A stretch of 64,000 bases of DNA from Sphingomonas sp. (GCF_019635515.1 NZ_JAHBZI010000001.1:2046001-2110000), one strand, 5' to 3'. Positions 24,824 to 34,318 are shown, counted from the stretch's first letter. Numbers and translations: made by a program. The notes: generated by a model not told the origin, from the letters alone.

Positions 24824-26302
24824 TCAGCTTTTAGGGCATCGCGCCGCCAGCCAGCGTATCGCCTCGGCCTGCGCGTCCGCAGCCATGGTTTTGACGTCGG
24901 GCTGGATCGCATCCCGATATTCCTTGCCGGTACGATCGCGCACGAACACTCCGGTCAGCACCAGCAGCGCGCCGTCCGAAAGCGGAAAGGCGCTGTTGCC
25001 GGTGGTGTAGCCCCCGCTTGGCTCGCCGAACGTGCGGACATTGGCCCGCCCGATCAACGCCATCGCCGTCATCTCGCCCGAACTCGCGGTGCGCGGCCCG
25101 ATCAGAACCGCCACCGGCGCATCGGCGTGTGCGAGCACATAAGATGGCGGCAGCGCCCGCGGTTGCTCCGGCAACGGCGCCATGCCCGAAGCCGTCCGCT
25201 GCCAGATCGTCACGGCACCCTTGGGATCGATGAACGACCCGAACGGCGCAGCGCCCAGCAGCGGATCGAGACCATGCAGCATCGGCCACATATTGCCGCC
25301 GGTATCGTCGCGGAGATCGACCACCCAGCCGCAGATCGGCTGCGCATCCATATTTAGCAGCGCGTCGCGGATAATCCGGCGATACAGCTCGCCAAGCTCG
25401 TTGCCGCCCGCCGCGAAGGTGTTCAGCCCGGGTAGGCGGATAACGCCATAGCGGTTGTCGACAAGCTCGGAAGTCGGCAATGGCGGCGCGGCGTGCGGCG
25501 CTCCGGCGACGGTGCCGGCGGTAGCCGGCTTCACCGGCAAAGGCGGCCGCAGGAAGCTGTGCTTCTCCCCCAGCGCTCCGAGTATCCCGCGGATCGCGTT
25601 ATGGGTGTCACCGGGAGTCACCGCACCGCCGATATCGGCATGGGCATCGGCCGAGACCCGTGCCCAATCGGCCTTGGCGCTGTCGATATGATTGGCCTGG
25701 ATCAGCGCGATCGCGCTTTCGAGATAAGCCTTGGCCTCGGCGGAGGGCGGCTTGGCGTCTGGCGTTACGGCTTCGAGCTTCACCTCGTCGACGATGATGT
25801 CGGCATCGCCGCGGATATCGATGGTGAGGTTGATCTGCGTGGCTTCGCGCGCGACCCGACCGACGATCGCGACTTCCCGCCATGCGCCGGCCTGGAGGGA
25901 CTTGTCGTCCATGCCATAGCGAAAGCCCGCATATTTGGGCTTGGGCCGGATCACCGCCATGCCGAGGCCGGCATGCGCGCCCGGCTTGCTCACCGCCACC
26001 CGCGCGCTGAACCGCACCAGCTTGCCGCGAAACGCCGCCGCATCGACGAACTGGATCAGCGAGGCGCCATCCGCGGCGTCGCCCGAAGCGCGATAGAGGT
26101 GCGCGCCCTTGCCGGCGCTGCCCTCTCCGGCTTCCACGCGGTAATCGCTATTCGGATCGTGCTTATCGAAGACCCAGCCGGTGAAGCCGCCGGTGGCGGT
26201 GACCTCTTCGAACCCGGCATTGCGCGGCGCGGGCGGCAAAGGCTCGGGCGTGGCCTGCCCCACGCCCACCCACCACGCTAGCAGCATCGTCAGCATCGGC
26301 AT
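24824..26302 (-). CDS. Secreted S41-family (C-terminal processing-type) peptidase
   Basis: 492 residues: a signal peptide (MPMLTMLLAWWVGVGQA), an N-terminal beta-sandwich-like region (about 25-175) and an S41 tail-specific-protease core. The core has YGVIRLPGLNTF, GWVVDLRDDTGGNMWPM and the nucleophile segment GPRTASSGEMTAMAL. The general-base lysine expected a few residues after the serine is not obvious, so it may belong to the retinol-binding-protein-like/TSP branch or be inactive. It starts 3 bp after the S9 peptidase stop, so the two are co-transcribed and probably act together on extracytoplasmic peptides. Confidence 0.85.
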   Translation of the reverse strand: MPMLTMLLAWWVGVGQATPEPLPPAPRNAGFEEVTATGGFTGWVFDKHDPNSDYRVEAGEGSAGKGAHLYRASGDAADGASLIQFVDAAAFRGKLVRFSARVAVSKPGAHAGLGMAVIRPKPKYAGFRYGMDDKSLQAGAWREVAIVGRVAREATQINLTIDIRGDADIIVDEVKLEAVTPDAKPPSAEAKAYLESAIALIQANHIDSAKADWARVSADAHADIGGAVTPGDTHNAIRGILGALGEKHSFLRPPLPVKPATAGTVAGAPHAAPPLPTSELVDNRYGVIRLPGLNTFAAGGNELGELYRRIIRDALLNMDAQPICGWVVDLRDDTGGNMWPMLHGLDPLLGAAPFGSFIDPKGAVTIWQRTASGMAPLPEQPRALPPSYVLAHADAPVAVLIGPRTASSGEMTAMALIGRANVRTFGEPSGGYTTGNSAFPLSDGALLVLTGVFVRDRTGKEYRDAIQPDVKTMAADAQAEAIRWLAARCPKS

Positions 26303-26305
26303 TCG

Positions 26306-28504
26306 TCAGCGTTTGTTCTTCACTTCCCGGTCGAAGAAGTTGAACACCGTCGTCCAGACATGGATGTCCTTCGGCGCGCTATGGGCCTTGCCGGGATAGA
26401 ACATCATCTCGAACGGGCGGTTCTCCGCCTGGAGCTTCGCTGCCAGCGCGGTGGAATTGTCGAGCACGACGTTATCGTCGGACATGCCGTGCATCAGCAG
26501 CAGCGGATCGCGGATCCTGCCGGCGTCGGCGATCGTGTCCGCGGCTGCATAGGCCTGGGGATCCTTGTTGGGATCGCCAAGATAGCGCTCGGTATAATGG
26601 GTGTCATAGAGCCCCCATTTCACCACCGGCGCGCCCGATACGGCGGCGGCGAACACGCCGGGATGCTTCTCCAGCAGCTTCAGGGTCATGAAACCGCCAT
26701 AGGACCAGCCATAGCCGCCGATCCGGTCCTTATCGACGAAGTCCTGCGACTTCAGATAATCGATGCCGGCGATCTGGTCCTCGACCTCGACGGTGCCGAG
26801 CTTCTGGAAGATCTGATCCTCGAACGCCTTGCCGCGGAAGTTCGAGCCACGCCCGTCGATCTGGAAATAGATATAGCCACGATCGACGATGTGCTGGACC
26901 AGCGGGTTCTCCCATTTGTGCGCGACACGCTGCGACGTGCCCGGTCCGCCATAATATTCGACGAACACCGGATATTTCCTGCCCGGCTCCAGCTTCGGCG
27001 TGATCATCTCCCAATAGAGGGTCGTGCCGTCCCTGGCCTTGAGCGTGCCGTATTGCGGGGTGCGATGGCTGGCGAGATAGGGGTAATAGGGATGCCCCTC
27101 CTTCAGCGCATTCTCCTCGATCCAGGCGAGGCGGTTGCCGGCCTGGTCGGCGAGATACGACTGGGTCGGCTGGCCGGCATTCGAGCGGGTGACGATGAAG
27201 CGGGTCGCGCCCTTGTTCATCACCGCCGAATGGAAATAGCCGCTTTCGGTCAGCCGGGTCACCGCATCGGGCTTCTTCAGGTCGATCGAATAGACCTGCA
27301 TCTCGAGCGGCGTATCCTTGTTGGCGACGAAATAGACCTTGCCGGTCTTCTCATCGACACCAGCGAGCGTGGAGACGACCCACTGCCCCTTGGTCAACTG
27401 GCGCCACTTGCCCTTGCTGAAGTGATAGAGGTGACGATAGCCGTCGCGCTCCGATGCCCAGATCAGGCTGCCGTCGTTCAGGAATTTATAGGCGTCGCTG
27501 ATGTTGAGCCAGGTCTTGCTCGTCTCGGTGAACAGCACGCTAGATGCGCCCGTCGCCGGATCGACCTTGAGCATGTCGAGCGCCTTCTGGTCGCGGCTCT
27601 GGCGCTGGACGTAGAGCGTCTTGCCGTCGGGCGCCCAGCTTACACGCGCAACATAGATATCGTCATTGGCGCCAAGATCGACCTTCACGCGGGCCGAGCC
27701 ATCGGGCTTCATCACATAGAGCTCGACCACCGCATTGGGGGTGCCCGCCGCCGGATAGCGCTGCGAATAGACCCGTGTGCCGTCGGCGCCGATCGCAGCG
27801 CGGCTGACCACGCCCACGCGCGCCTCGTCGAAGCGCTCGACCGCGATGTGCTGCTCGTCGGGCGCCCACCAATAGCCGTCATACCGATGGATTTCCTCCT
27901 GCTCGACGAACTGCGCCTCGCCCCAATGCACGGTGCCGGCGCCATCGCTGGTCAGCTGCCTGGCCTCGCCACCGCTGAGCGATTGAACGAAGAAGTTCTG
28001 CCCGCGCGCGAAGCTGAAATAATTGCCCTTTGGACTGATCATCGGGTTGAGCTCGCCCTCGGGCGAGTTGGTCAACCGCTGGACCCTGCCGTCGACGCTG
28101 GCGAGATAGACGTCGCCATCGAGGGGCACGATGATGCTCTTGCCGTCGAGCGACCAGCTATAGTTGACGATGCCGCGAGCGTTGGTGATGCGGGCGCGCT
28201 CGCGCTGCATCTTCTCCGCTTCGGAGATTTCGGCGCCCGACCCTACCTTCTTCGAATCGACCAGCATCCGCCATTGGCCGGTGGCGGTATCCATCGCCCA
28301 CAGATCGAACCGGTCCTTCTCGTCGGCGCGGTTGCGCAGCAGGGTCAGCAGCGAGCCATCGGGCGAGAGCTTGGGCAGGCGCGGCACCGGGCCGGCGAGC
28401 TCGGGGCTGGCGAACACGCGCTCCAGCGGCAGGTCCTGTGCCACGGCCTCACACACCATCAGCGGCGTTCCCAACAAAGCCAGTCCCAGCAACCATTTGC
28501 GCAT
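26306..28504 (-). CDS. Dipeptidyl-peptidase IV family serine peptidase (S9B)
   Basis: 732 residues with a signal peptide (MRKWLLGLALLGTPLMVCEAVAQ), an eight-bladed beta-propeller (about 40-480; EEIHRYDGYWWAPDEQHIAV holds the family double-Glu site) and a C-terminal alpha/beta hydrolase. The nucleophile is in GGYGWSYGGFM near residue 600, the aspartate in LLMHGMSDDNV and the histidine in PGKAHSAP. Expected to release X-Pro or X-Ala dipeptides in the periplasm. The start was moved from the frame opening at 28585 to the ATG before the signal peptide. Confidence 0.93.
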   Translation of the reverse strand: MRKWLLGLALLGTPLMVCEAVAQDLPLERVFASPELAGPVPRLPKLSPDGSLLTLLRNRADEKDRFDLWAMDTATGQWRMLVDSKKVGSGAEISEAEKMQRERARITNARGIVNYSWSLDGKSIIVPLDGDVYLASVDGRVQRLTNSPEGELNPMISPKGNYFSFARGQNFFVQSLSGGEARQLTSDGAGTVHWGEAQFVEQEEIHRYDGYWWAPDEQHIAVERFDEARVGVVSRAAIGADGTRVYSQRYPAAGTPNAVVELYVMKPDGSARVKVDLGANDDIYVARVSWAPDGKTLYVQRQSRDQKALDMLKVDPATGASSVLFTETSKTWLNISDAYKFLNDGSLIWASERDGYRHLYHFSKGKWRQLTKGQWVVSTLAGVDEKTGKVYFVANKDTPLEMQVYSIDLKKPDAVTRLTESGYFHSAVMNKGATRFIVTRSNAGQPTQSYLADQAGNRLAWIEENALKEGHPYYPYLASHRTPQYGTLKARDGTTLYWEMITPKLEPGRKYPVFVEYYGGPGTSQRVAHKWENPLVQHIVDRGYIYFQIDGRGSNFRGKAFEDQIFQKLGTVEVEDQIAGIDYLKSQDFVDKDRIGGYGWSYGGFMTLKLLEKHPGVFAAAVSGAPVVKWGLYDTHYTERYLGDPNKDPQAYAAADTIADAGRIRDPLLLMHGMSDDNVVLDNSTALAAKLQAENRPFEMMFYPGKAHSAPKDIHVWTTVFNFFDREVKNKR

Positions 28505-28681
28505 CCTGTTATCTCCTCGGGGCGGCGTTATGGCCGGGCAGGACGGTAGGGTAAAGGTATCACCTGCTACCAATCGCGCATGCACGCCCCCGGCGCGGTA
28601 ACCCGCCGCTAACCCTCATTTCGGGCAACCATGGGCGCCCTCCCCGGTTTGAGCAGCAATGCAGGAACGGGAGACGAAGGA

Positions 28682-29131
28682 ATGTCCGACAATACCGATA
28701 TCGCCAAGCTCGACGACCTGATCGTCACCACCATCGACAGCATCAAGGGCTATGAGCATTCGGCCGAGCATGCCGAGCGCGACCGCTATACCGAATTCTT
28801 CGTCGCCATGGCGTCCGAGCGGCGCCAGGTGGTCGATGCGCTTTCGGCGCGCAGCCGCGAGCTGGGCGGCACGCCCGCCGATTATGGCTCCACCGCCGGC
28901 ACGATCCACCGTCGCATCGAGGATCTCCGCCGGGCGCTGGGCGGCGGCGACAAGGCGATCCTGAGCGAGATCGAGCGCGGCGAGGATTACCTCAAGGAGG
29001 AATTCGAGCGCGCCCTCGCCGACAAGCATATCTCACCGGGCACCAACGGCGTGATCCGCGTCTGCTTCGACTCGGTGATGCGCGGGCACGACCGGGCCAA
29101 GCAGCTGAAGGAGTCGCTGGCGACCGCTTAA
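28682..29131 (+). CDS. DUF2383 / PA2169-type four-helix-bundle protein
   Basis: 149 residues, predicted mostly helical: KLDDLIVTTIDSIKGYEHSA, RYTEFFVAMASERRQVVDAL, RRIEDLRRALGGGDKAILSE and ERGEDYLKEEFERALAD. The pattern of acidic and histidine residues in the first helices resembles ferritin-like folds of the PA2169/DUF2383 family, whose role is unclear and often stress-linked. The start is set at the ATG 28682, after a GGGAGACGAAGGA site. Followed directly by a type A repeat. Confidence 0.8.
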   Translation: MSDNTDIAKLDDLIVTTIDSIKGYEHSAEHAERDRYTEFFVAMASERRQVVDALSARSRELGGTPADYGSTAGTIHRRIEDLRRALGGGDKAILSEIERGEDYLKEEFERALADKHISPGTNGVIRVCFDSVMRGHDRAKQLKESLATA

Positions 29132-29134
29132 AAG

Positions 29135-29255
29135 ATCCTCCCCCGGCGGGGGAGGTGGCAGCCAAAGGCTGACGGAGGGGGTTTGCCATGGGCGATATCG
29201 CTCGGGGCTGGCCCCCTCCACCGCTTCGCGGTCCCCCTCCCCCTCCGGGGGAGGA
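29135..29255. repeat. Type A intergenic inverted repeat, copy 3
   Basis: Best-preserved copy: CCTCCCCC-GGC-GGGGGAGG at the left end, GGCTGACGGAGGGGG and CCCCCTCCACCGCTTCGC arms inside, and CCTCCCCCTCCGGGGGAGG at the right end. It lies between two convergent genes and probably ends both transcripts. Confidence 0.92.
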
Positions 29256-29256
29256 C

Positions 29257-30870
29257 TTAGCAGAGCGCGAGCATGCGGCTGGCGATCTCGCGCTCGCCCA
29301 TCACCACTTCCGGCACGCCGATCTTGCGCAGATGCGCGACCTCGGCGTCCGAATGGGCACGCGCGATGATGCGCAGCCCGACATTGAGCTCGCGCACCTT
29401 CTTGGCGATCGCGCCGGCCTCGAACCCCTCAGGAATGGCGATCAACAGCCGGCTCGCCGCGCCGATATTGGCGGCGGCCAGCGTATCGGCGTCGAGCGCG
29501 TTGCCGCGCACCAGTTCGATCCCCGCTTCCTCGGCCTCGCGGGCGATGTCGCTCTGGTCCTCGATCAGCACGAAATTCTGCCCCGCGGCCTTGAGGTCAC
29601 CCGCGATCAGGCGCCCGACCCGGCCATAGCCGATCAGCACGACATGGCCGTGCTGATCGAGGGGCGCGGGCGCCTCCGCCGCCTCGGGCTTTTCCTGACG
29701 CTTCGGCACCAGCAGCGTGAACAGGAACGGATTGGCGAAGATCGACAGGATCGCACCGGCAAGGATCAGATCGCGGCCCTCGGGCGGCAGGATGTTGAGC
29801 TCGGTGCCGAGGGTCGCGAGGATGAAGGAGAATTCGCCGATCTGCGCGAGGCTGGCCGCCGCGGTGATCGCGGTGCGGCCGTTATGCTTGAGCGCGCGGA
29901 CGATGGCATAGGCGGCCAGCGACTTGCCGACGAGGATGATCGCCACCGTCACCAGCAGGGGCACGGGCTGTTCGACCAGCACCTTGGGATCGAACAACAT
30001 GCCCACCGACACGAAGAACAGCACCGCGAACGCATCGCGCAGCGGCAACGTCTCCTCGGTCGCCTGGCGGCTCAGCGGGGTTTCGCCGAGGATCATGCCG
30101 GCGAAGAACGCCCCCAGCGCGAACGACACGTCGAACACGAATGCCGCGCCGAAGGCGACGCCCAGCGCGATCGCGAGGACGGCGAGACGGAACAGCTCGC
30201 GCGAACCGCTATCGACCACCCATTGCAACGCCCAGGGGATCACGCGGCGCCCGACAAGCAGCATCAGCACGACGAATCCGGCAACCTTGAACACCGTGCC
30301 CGCGATCGGGGCGGCCAGCGCCGCGAAGTTCGCTCCCTCCGCGCTCGCCATCGCCCCGGCCAGCGCCGGCAGCAGCACCAGCGCGAAGACCATCACCAGA
30401 TCCTCGACGATCAGCCAGCCGACGGCGATCCGCCCGCGCTCGGTCTGGACGAGGTTGGCGCCTTGCAGCGCGCGCAGCAACACCACGGTGCTGGCGACCG
30501 ACAGGGCGAGGCCGAAGACGAAGCCGGCAAGCGGGTTCCAGCCCATCCACCACGCCAGCGCCATGCCCATCAACGTCGCCGCCGAGATCTGGCCGATGGC
30601 GCCGGGGATCGCGACCTTGCGCACCGCCAGCAGGTCCTTGAGCGAGAAATGCAGCCCGACCCCGAACATCAGCAGGATCACGCCGATCTCCGCGAGCTCG
30701 CTGGCTAGGTTGGCGTCGGCGACGAAGCCAGGGGTGAAAGGGCCGACCATCACGCCGGCGAGCAGATAGCCCGCGATCGGCGAGACTCTCAGGCGGTGCG
30801 CGATGGCGCCCATCACGAAGGCGATAACGAGACCGGCTACGATGGTGGCGATGAGGGGCGTGTGGTGCAT
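29257..30870 (-). CDS. CPA2 cation:proton antiporter with RCK domain (YbaL/Kef type)
   Basis: 537 residues: about 12 membrane segments (1-390; MGLGVGLHFSLKDLL-like segment reads MFGVGLHFSLKDLLAVRKVA) followed by a cytosolic Rossmann RCK-N domain (HVVLIGYGRVGRLIAGDLKA, about 410-525). It is predicted to exchange potassium or sodium for protons and to be gated by the nucleotide-binding domain. The protein ends at REIASRMLALC, without the extra RCK-C domain of Kef proteins, closest to the YbaL pattern. The gene is preceded by an AAGGAGAT ribosome-binding site. Confidence 0.9.
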   Translation of the reverse strand: MHHTPLIATIVAGLVIAFVMGAIAHRLRVSPIAGYLLAGVMVGPFTPGFVADANLASELAEIGVILLMFGVGLHFSLKDLLAVRKVAIPGAIGQISAATLMGMALAWWMGWNPLAGFVFGLALSVASTVVLLRALQGANLVQTERGRIAVGWLIVEDLVMVFALVLLPALAGAMASAEGANFAALAAPIAGTVFKVAGFVVLMLLVGRRVIPWALQWVVDSGSRELFRLAVLAIALGVAFGAAFVFDVSFALGAFFAGMILGETPLSRQATEETLPLRDAFAVLFFVSVGMLFDPKVLVEQPVPLLVTVAIILVGKSLAAYAIVRALKHNGRTAITAAASLAQIGEFSFILATLGTELNILPPEGRDLILAGAILSIFANPFLFTLLVPKRQEKPEAAEAPAPLDQHGHVVLIGYGRVGRLIAGDLKAAGQNFVLIEDQSDIAREAEEAGIELVRGNALDADTLAAANIGAASRLLIAIPEGFEAGAIAKKVRELNVGLRIIARAHSDAEVAHLRKIGVPEVVMGEREIASRMLALC

Positions 30871-30935
30871 AGATCTCCTTGAATATGGTTAGTGCGCCGG
30901 ACGGGATCGCTCCCGTCCGGCGGCTTTTGGTGCGG

Positions 30936-31046
30936 CTATTCCGCCGTCGCGCCGATGATCGCGGCGAGCGCCGCGGCCGATCCGGCTATCCCCGTCCATA
31001 TGGCGGTCACAAACCACCAGGGGGGACGTTTTGTCGATTCTTCCAT
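30936..31046 (-). CDS. Small single-pass membrane protein (36 aa)
   Basis: A short frame encoding MEESTKRPPWWFVTAIW and then a hydrophobic alanine-rich helix ending IIGATAE. It has a GGGGAAG ribosome-binding site 5 nt before the ATG and sits between the antiporter and another minus-strand membrane protein, so it may be part of their transcript. The order of charged head, aromatic belt and helix is what a real single-pass protein looks like. No family recognised. Confidence 0.6.
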   Translation of the reverse strand: MEESTKRPPWWFVTAIWTGIAGSAAALAAIIGATAE

Positions 31047-31118
31047 TGAACTTCCCCGGATGCGGAGCCGCTGTGGCTCACCGTTCCAGAAAGCGGCGCA
31101 ACTGGCCGCGGCGGGAAG

Positions 31119-31517
31119 TCAGGCGGCGGGAGGCCCGCGCGGATAACGGGCCTCTGGAATTCCGGAAATCGGCAGCGCCGCCAGCTTGAGGCTCGCCGGC
31201 GGGCTTGCCAAGGCGGACGGCGCCACGATCGCGGGCACACCGGCCGGGGCGATAACCTCCGATCCGGCCGAAGGGGCGGCAGGATCGCCCTTGACACCGC
31301 GCTTGAGCATCGCGCGATTGCTCGAAGACGATGCATGCAGCGCGACGGCATGGTTCGCCGAGCTGAACGCGGAACCGTGAGTAACGCTGCCAGGCAGCCC
31401 CGCCGGCATCACCGCGCAGAACAACGCGGTCGCCAGCGTCAGCCACAGCGAGGCCGCGAACAGCCGCAGCTGTTTTATCGTGCCTATCGCTGTTCCACGA
31501 TCGTGCATGCGCGCCAT
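31119..31517 (-). CDS. Hypothetical protein with one N-terminal membrane helix
   Basis: About 132 residues (or 129 from the second Met). A basic head is followed by LRLFAASLWLTLATALFCAV, a signal anchor or uncleaved signal. The rest is low-complexity and rich in Ala, Pro and Ser, ending RYPRGPPAA. I do not recognise it. Its composition alone would allow a chance frame, but the well-formed membrane segment and position favour a real gene. Confidence 0.5.
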   Translation of the reverse strand: MARMHDRGTAIGTIKQLRLFAASLWLTLATALFCAVMPAGLPGSVTHGSAFSSANHAVALHASSSSNRAMLKRGVKGDPAAPSAGSEVIAPAGVPAIVAPSALASPPASLKLAALPISGIPEARYPRGPPAA

Positions 31518-31551
31518 ACTACCCTAACGGCCCAAAAGCGCCAAATATCCC

Positions 31552-31674
31552 TCACCGCGCTCGATCGGGCGGCGGGCCAGGCGGTTGGTGCCCCGGGGTG
31601 CAAGGTATCAGGCCGAGCATGATCAGCCAGAGTGTGCTGCCTATGCCAAGGGCTATCGGCGGCGGGACTGCCAT
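31552..31674 (-). CDS. Possible 40-aa protein, weakly supported
   Basis: An ATG preceded by GGGGGG opens a 40-codon frame: MAVPPPIALGIGSTLWLIML, then a Pro-rich tail. It has a short hydrophobic centre, but the rest resembles GC-rich random sequence. It lies between the rplS terminator and the hypothetical gene at 31119-31517. Apart from it, 31518-31691 holds nothing I can identify. Confidence 0.22.
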   Translation of the reverse strand: MAVPPPIALGIGSTLWLIMLGLIPCTPGHQPPGPPPDRAR

Positions 31675-31691
31675 GCCCCCCGCGTAACGAA

Positions 31692-31725
31692 ACGGGGCGC
31701 GGAAGCAAAAGCCTCCGCGCCCCGT
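31692..31725 (-). terminator. Terminator of the trmD-rplS unit
   Basis: On the minus strand, a 15-bp stem with one mismatch (GCGCGG-rich arms, loop TTTT) lies about 30 bp after the rplS stop and is followed by a short T-rich tail (TTTCGTTA). Confidence 0.82.
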
Positions 31726-31754
31726 CCTTGCCCCTGGGCTCCCGCCCGAAAAGC

Positions 31755-32150
31755 TTACTCGGCTGCGGTCGCCTCTTCAGCGACCGGGCGCACGTCGCGG
31801 CGCTCGGCGATACGCGCCGACTTGCCGGTGCGGCCGCGCAGATAATAGAGCTTGGCGCGACGCACGACGCCCTTGCGGACGACTTCGATGCCGTCGATGT
31901 TCGGCGAATAGAGCGGGAAGACGCGCTCGACGCCCTCGCCGAACGAAATCTTGCGGACGGTGAAGTTGCTGCCCATGCCCTTGTTCGAGCGGGCGATGCA
32001 GACGCCTTCATAGTTCTGGACGCGGGTGCGCTCGCCTTCGACGACCTTCACGCCGACCTTGAGGGTGTCGCCCGGGCGGAATTCCGGAATCTTCTTCGTT
32101 TCGTGGAACTTGGCGATGTTTTCCGCCTCGATCGTCTGGATGAGGTTCAT
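31755..32150 (-). CDS. rplS: 50S ribosomal protein L19
   Basis: 131 residues located at the 30S-50S interface of the ribosome. [20 protein letters not shown] at the start, [31 protein letters not shown] and [20 protein letters not shown] are diagnostic. A short Ala/Glu tail ([10 protein letters not shown]) extends past the conserved core. The frame opens further upstream inside trmD, but the ATG at 32148-32150 matches the family. It lies 1 bp after the trmD stop, so translation is coupled. Confidence 0.96.
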   Translation of the reverse strand: MNLIQTIEAENIAKFHETKKIPEFRPGDTLKVGVKVVEGERTRVQNYEGVCIARSNKGMGSNFTVRKISFGEGVERVFPLYSPNIDGIEVVRKGVVRRAKLYYLRGRTGKSARIAERRDVRPVAEEATAAE

Positions 32151-32151
32151 C

Positions 32152-32880
32152 TCATTCTTCCTTCTCGTGCCGCGCGCCAGAGGGAGACTTGACCCGAGCG
32201 CCCTCATGGCGCTCCCAAAGGTCCGGCCTCCTTAGCCGTGTATCGGTCTCGGCCCGGCTCTTGCGCCATGCCGCGATCCTCGCATGATCCCCCGATCGCA
32301 GCACTTCGGGGATCGTGCGCCCTTCCCATTCCACAGGTCGGGTATATTGCGGATATTCGAGAAGCCCCGTTTCGAAGCTCTCGTCCATGCCGCTTGAAGG
32401 CGCGCCCATTACGCCGGGAAGCAGCCGAATGCAAGCGTCGAGGAGGGTGAGCGCGGCCATCTCGCCGCCGGAAAGGACATAGTCCCCGATCGAGACCTGT
32501 TCGATGTCTCGCGCCTCGAGCAGGCGCTCGTCGATCCCCTCGAACCGGCCGCACAGGATCGTCACCCCCGGGCCACCCGCCAGTTCCCGGACGCGTGCCT
32601 GGCTGAGGGTCTTGCCACGCGGCGTCATCGCCAGCACCGGGCGCCCGGCGGGCACGCTGTCGAGCGCAGCCGCGAGCACGTCCGCACGCATCACCATCCC
32701 CGCTCCGCCGCCGGCCGGCGTATCATCGACCGAGCGATGCTTGTCGGTCGCGAAGTCGCGGATCTGGACCGCTTCCATGCTCCACAACCCCTCGCGCAGC
32801 GCCCGGCCGGCGAGCGAAATACCCAGCGGCCCGGGAAACATTTCCGGGTAAAGCGTTAAAACGGTCGCAGCGAAGGCCAT
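32152..32880 (-). CDS. trmD: tRNA (guanosine(37)-N1)-methyltransferase
   Basis: SAM-dependent SPOUT-class enzyme that methylates G37 of CCN/CUN/CGG-reading tRNAs to prevent +1 frameshifting. The 242-residue protein shows [20 protein letters not shown], the [18 protein letters not shown] loop, [13 protein letters not shown] and the trefoil-knot segment [20 protein letters not shown] use the ATG at 32878-32880; an in-frame ATG at 32907 is less likely. It lacks its usual upstream partner rimM here, since a plus-strand gene begins 36 bp before its start. Confidence 0.95.
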   Translation of the reverse strand: MAFAATVLTLYPEMFPGPLGISLAGRALREGLWSMEAVQIRDFATDKHRSVDDTPAGGGAGMVMRADVLAAALDSVPAGRPVLAMTPRGKTLSQARVRELAGGPGVTILCGRFEGIDERLLEARDIEQVSIGDYVLSGGEMAALTLLDACIRLLPGVMGAPSSGMDESFETGLLEYPQYTRPVEWEGRTIPEVLRSGDHARIAAWRKSRAETDTRLRRPDLWERHEGARVKSPSGARHEKEE

Positions 32881-32915
32881 GCGGGCCTTTCGGACGGTGG
32901 AGAGCAATTGGCAAG

Positions 32916-33821
32916 ATGGACGACTGCATCATCATCGGCGCCGGGCCCGCCGGCCTGACCGCGGCGATCTATCTGGCGCGCTTTCACCTGCGCATCCGCA
33001 TGTTCGATTGCGGATCGAGCCGCGCCGCCTTGATCCCGCGCACGCACAACCATGCCGGTTTCCCGGATGGCATATCCGGCAAGGATTTGCTGGCGCGGAT
33101 GCTGGAGCAGGCCGAGAAATATGGCGCGGTGCGCGAGCTCGCCGAAGTCACCGGACTACGGGCGCTGGAGGATGGCTTTGGCGTGCGGGTCGGCGAGCGG
33201 GAATTTGCCGCCCGCGCGGTGCTGCTAGCGACGGGTGTGGTCAACAACCGGCCCGATATGCCCGATGCGCTGCATGACGAAGCGCTCCAGCGCGGGCTGC
33301 TGCGTTATTGCCCGATCTGCGACGGCTATGAGGTCACCGACAAGAAGATCGCGGTGATCGGCACCGGCGGGCATGGCGCGCGCGAGGCGCTGTTCCTGCG
33401 CGGTTACAGCGCCGACTTGACTCTGATCGCGCCCGAGGCCGAGCACCGGATCGAAGAGGAACATACAGGCGATCTCCACGCGGGTGGGATCCAGCGCGTC
33501 AATGGCCCGTGCGGCAATTATGCGATCGAAGGCGACCGCATCGCGCTCGACACCGCACAGGGGCGCATGGCGTTCGACACGCTCTATCCGGCGCTTGGCT
33601 CGCGCATCCGCTCGCAGCTCGCGGTGCAGGCCGGCGCGCGCGCGGCCGAGGATGGGTGCCTGGAGGTCGACGATCACCAGCGAACCTCGATCCCCGGCCT
33701 GTTCGCGGCAGGCGATGTCGCCAAGGGGCTCGATCAGATCAGCCACGCCATGGGCGAAGCCGGGGTCGCCGCAACCACGATCCGCAACATGCTCGACGAG
33801 CAACGCCCGCTCAGGCGTTAG
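32916..33821 (+). CDS. FAD/NAD(P)-dependent oxidoreductase, thioredoxin-reductase-like
   Basis: 301 residues of the low-molecular-weight thioredoxin reductase fold. It has an FAD-binding [19 protein letters not shown] at the N-terminus, a redox pair in YCPICDGYE (CPIC instead of the CAT/VC of classic TrxB), an NAD(P)-binding [18 protein letters not shown] and a late FAD motif [20 protein letters not shown]. It could reduce a small disulfide substrate or a ferredoxin, but the partner cannot be told. It is alone on the plus strand inside a minus-strand ribosomal cluster and its 3' end overlaps the SRPBCC gene by 4 bp. Confidence 0.87.
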   Translation: MDDCIIIGAGPAGLTAAIYLARFHLRIRMFDCGSSRAALIPRTHNHAGFPDGISGKDLLARMLEQAEKYGAVRELAEVTGLRALEDGFGVRVGEREFAARAVLLATGVVNNRPDMPDALHDEALQRGLLRYCPICDGYEVTDKKIAVIGTGGHGAREALFLRGYSADLTLIAPEAEHRIEEEHTGDLHAGGIQRVNGPCGNYAIEGDRIALDTAQGRMAFDTLYPALGSRIRSQLAVQAGARAAEDGCLEVDDHQRTSIPGLFAAGDVAKGLDQISHAMGEAGVAATTIRNMLDEQRPLRR

Positions 33822-34318
33822 CCCGCGAGGAACGCGTCGAGCTTGTCGAAGCTGCCGCTCCAGCCGCCGGTCATCGATTCCATCATGCTCGCGAACATGG
33901 CTTCCTCCGCCGCGCTGGCATCGATCGGGGTCCAGCGCAGGGTGAGGCGCGTACCGTCATTCTCCGCGACGAAATCCACCTCGGTGCGCATCACCTGCGG
34001 CCAGGGATCGAGGAACGGGCACGCGACGATATTGGCGTCGGCATCCGCGAAGCTCTGGTCATAGACCAGCCGGTGCGGGCGGCTGACTTCATGATAACGG
34101 ACCAGCGTGTGCATCCCGGCGCCATCGGCGGCACGGAAATGCGAGTGCATCGTCTCGCCCGGCGCGATGCCGCCGCGAAGCACGGTGACCTGCGAGCCAA
34201 CCGGCCCCGACCATTGCTCCATCTGCTTGGGATCGGCCCAGGCATCGAACACCCGCTCGATCGGCGCGGCGAAGCGGCGCTGGATGGTAAAGACGGGCTT
34301 GGTGCGGGTGTCGGTCAC
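33818..34318 (-). CDS. SRPBCC (AHSA1/START-like) domain protein
   Basis: 166 residues with a helix-grip fold: [55 protein letters not shown], and the C-terminal helix [17 protein letters not shown]. Such proteins often accompany an ArsR regulator and are thought to bind a hydrophobic ligand. It starts with GTG overlapping the arsR stop (GTGA), so the pair is translationally coupled. Confidence 0.88.
   Translation of the reverse strand: MTDTRTKPVFTIQRRFAAPIERVFDAWADPKQMEQWSGPVGSQVTVLRGGIAPGETMHSHFRAADGAGMHTLVRYHEVSRPHRLVYDQSFADADANIVACPFLDPWPQVMRTEVDFVAENDGTRLTLRWTPIDASAAEEAMFASMMESMTGGWSGSFDKLDAFLAG

Noticed and set aside
30896..30921. Hairpin GCCGGACGGGA/TCCCGTCCGGC as terminator for the minus-strand small gene
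   Set aside because: The T-rich tail (GGCTTTT) is on the plus strand only; for minus-strand transcripts it is a hairpin without a U-tract.
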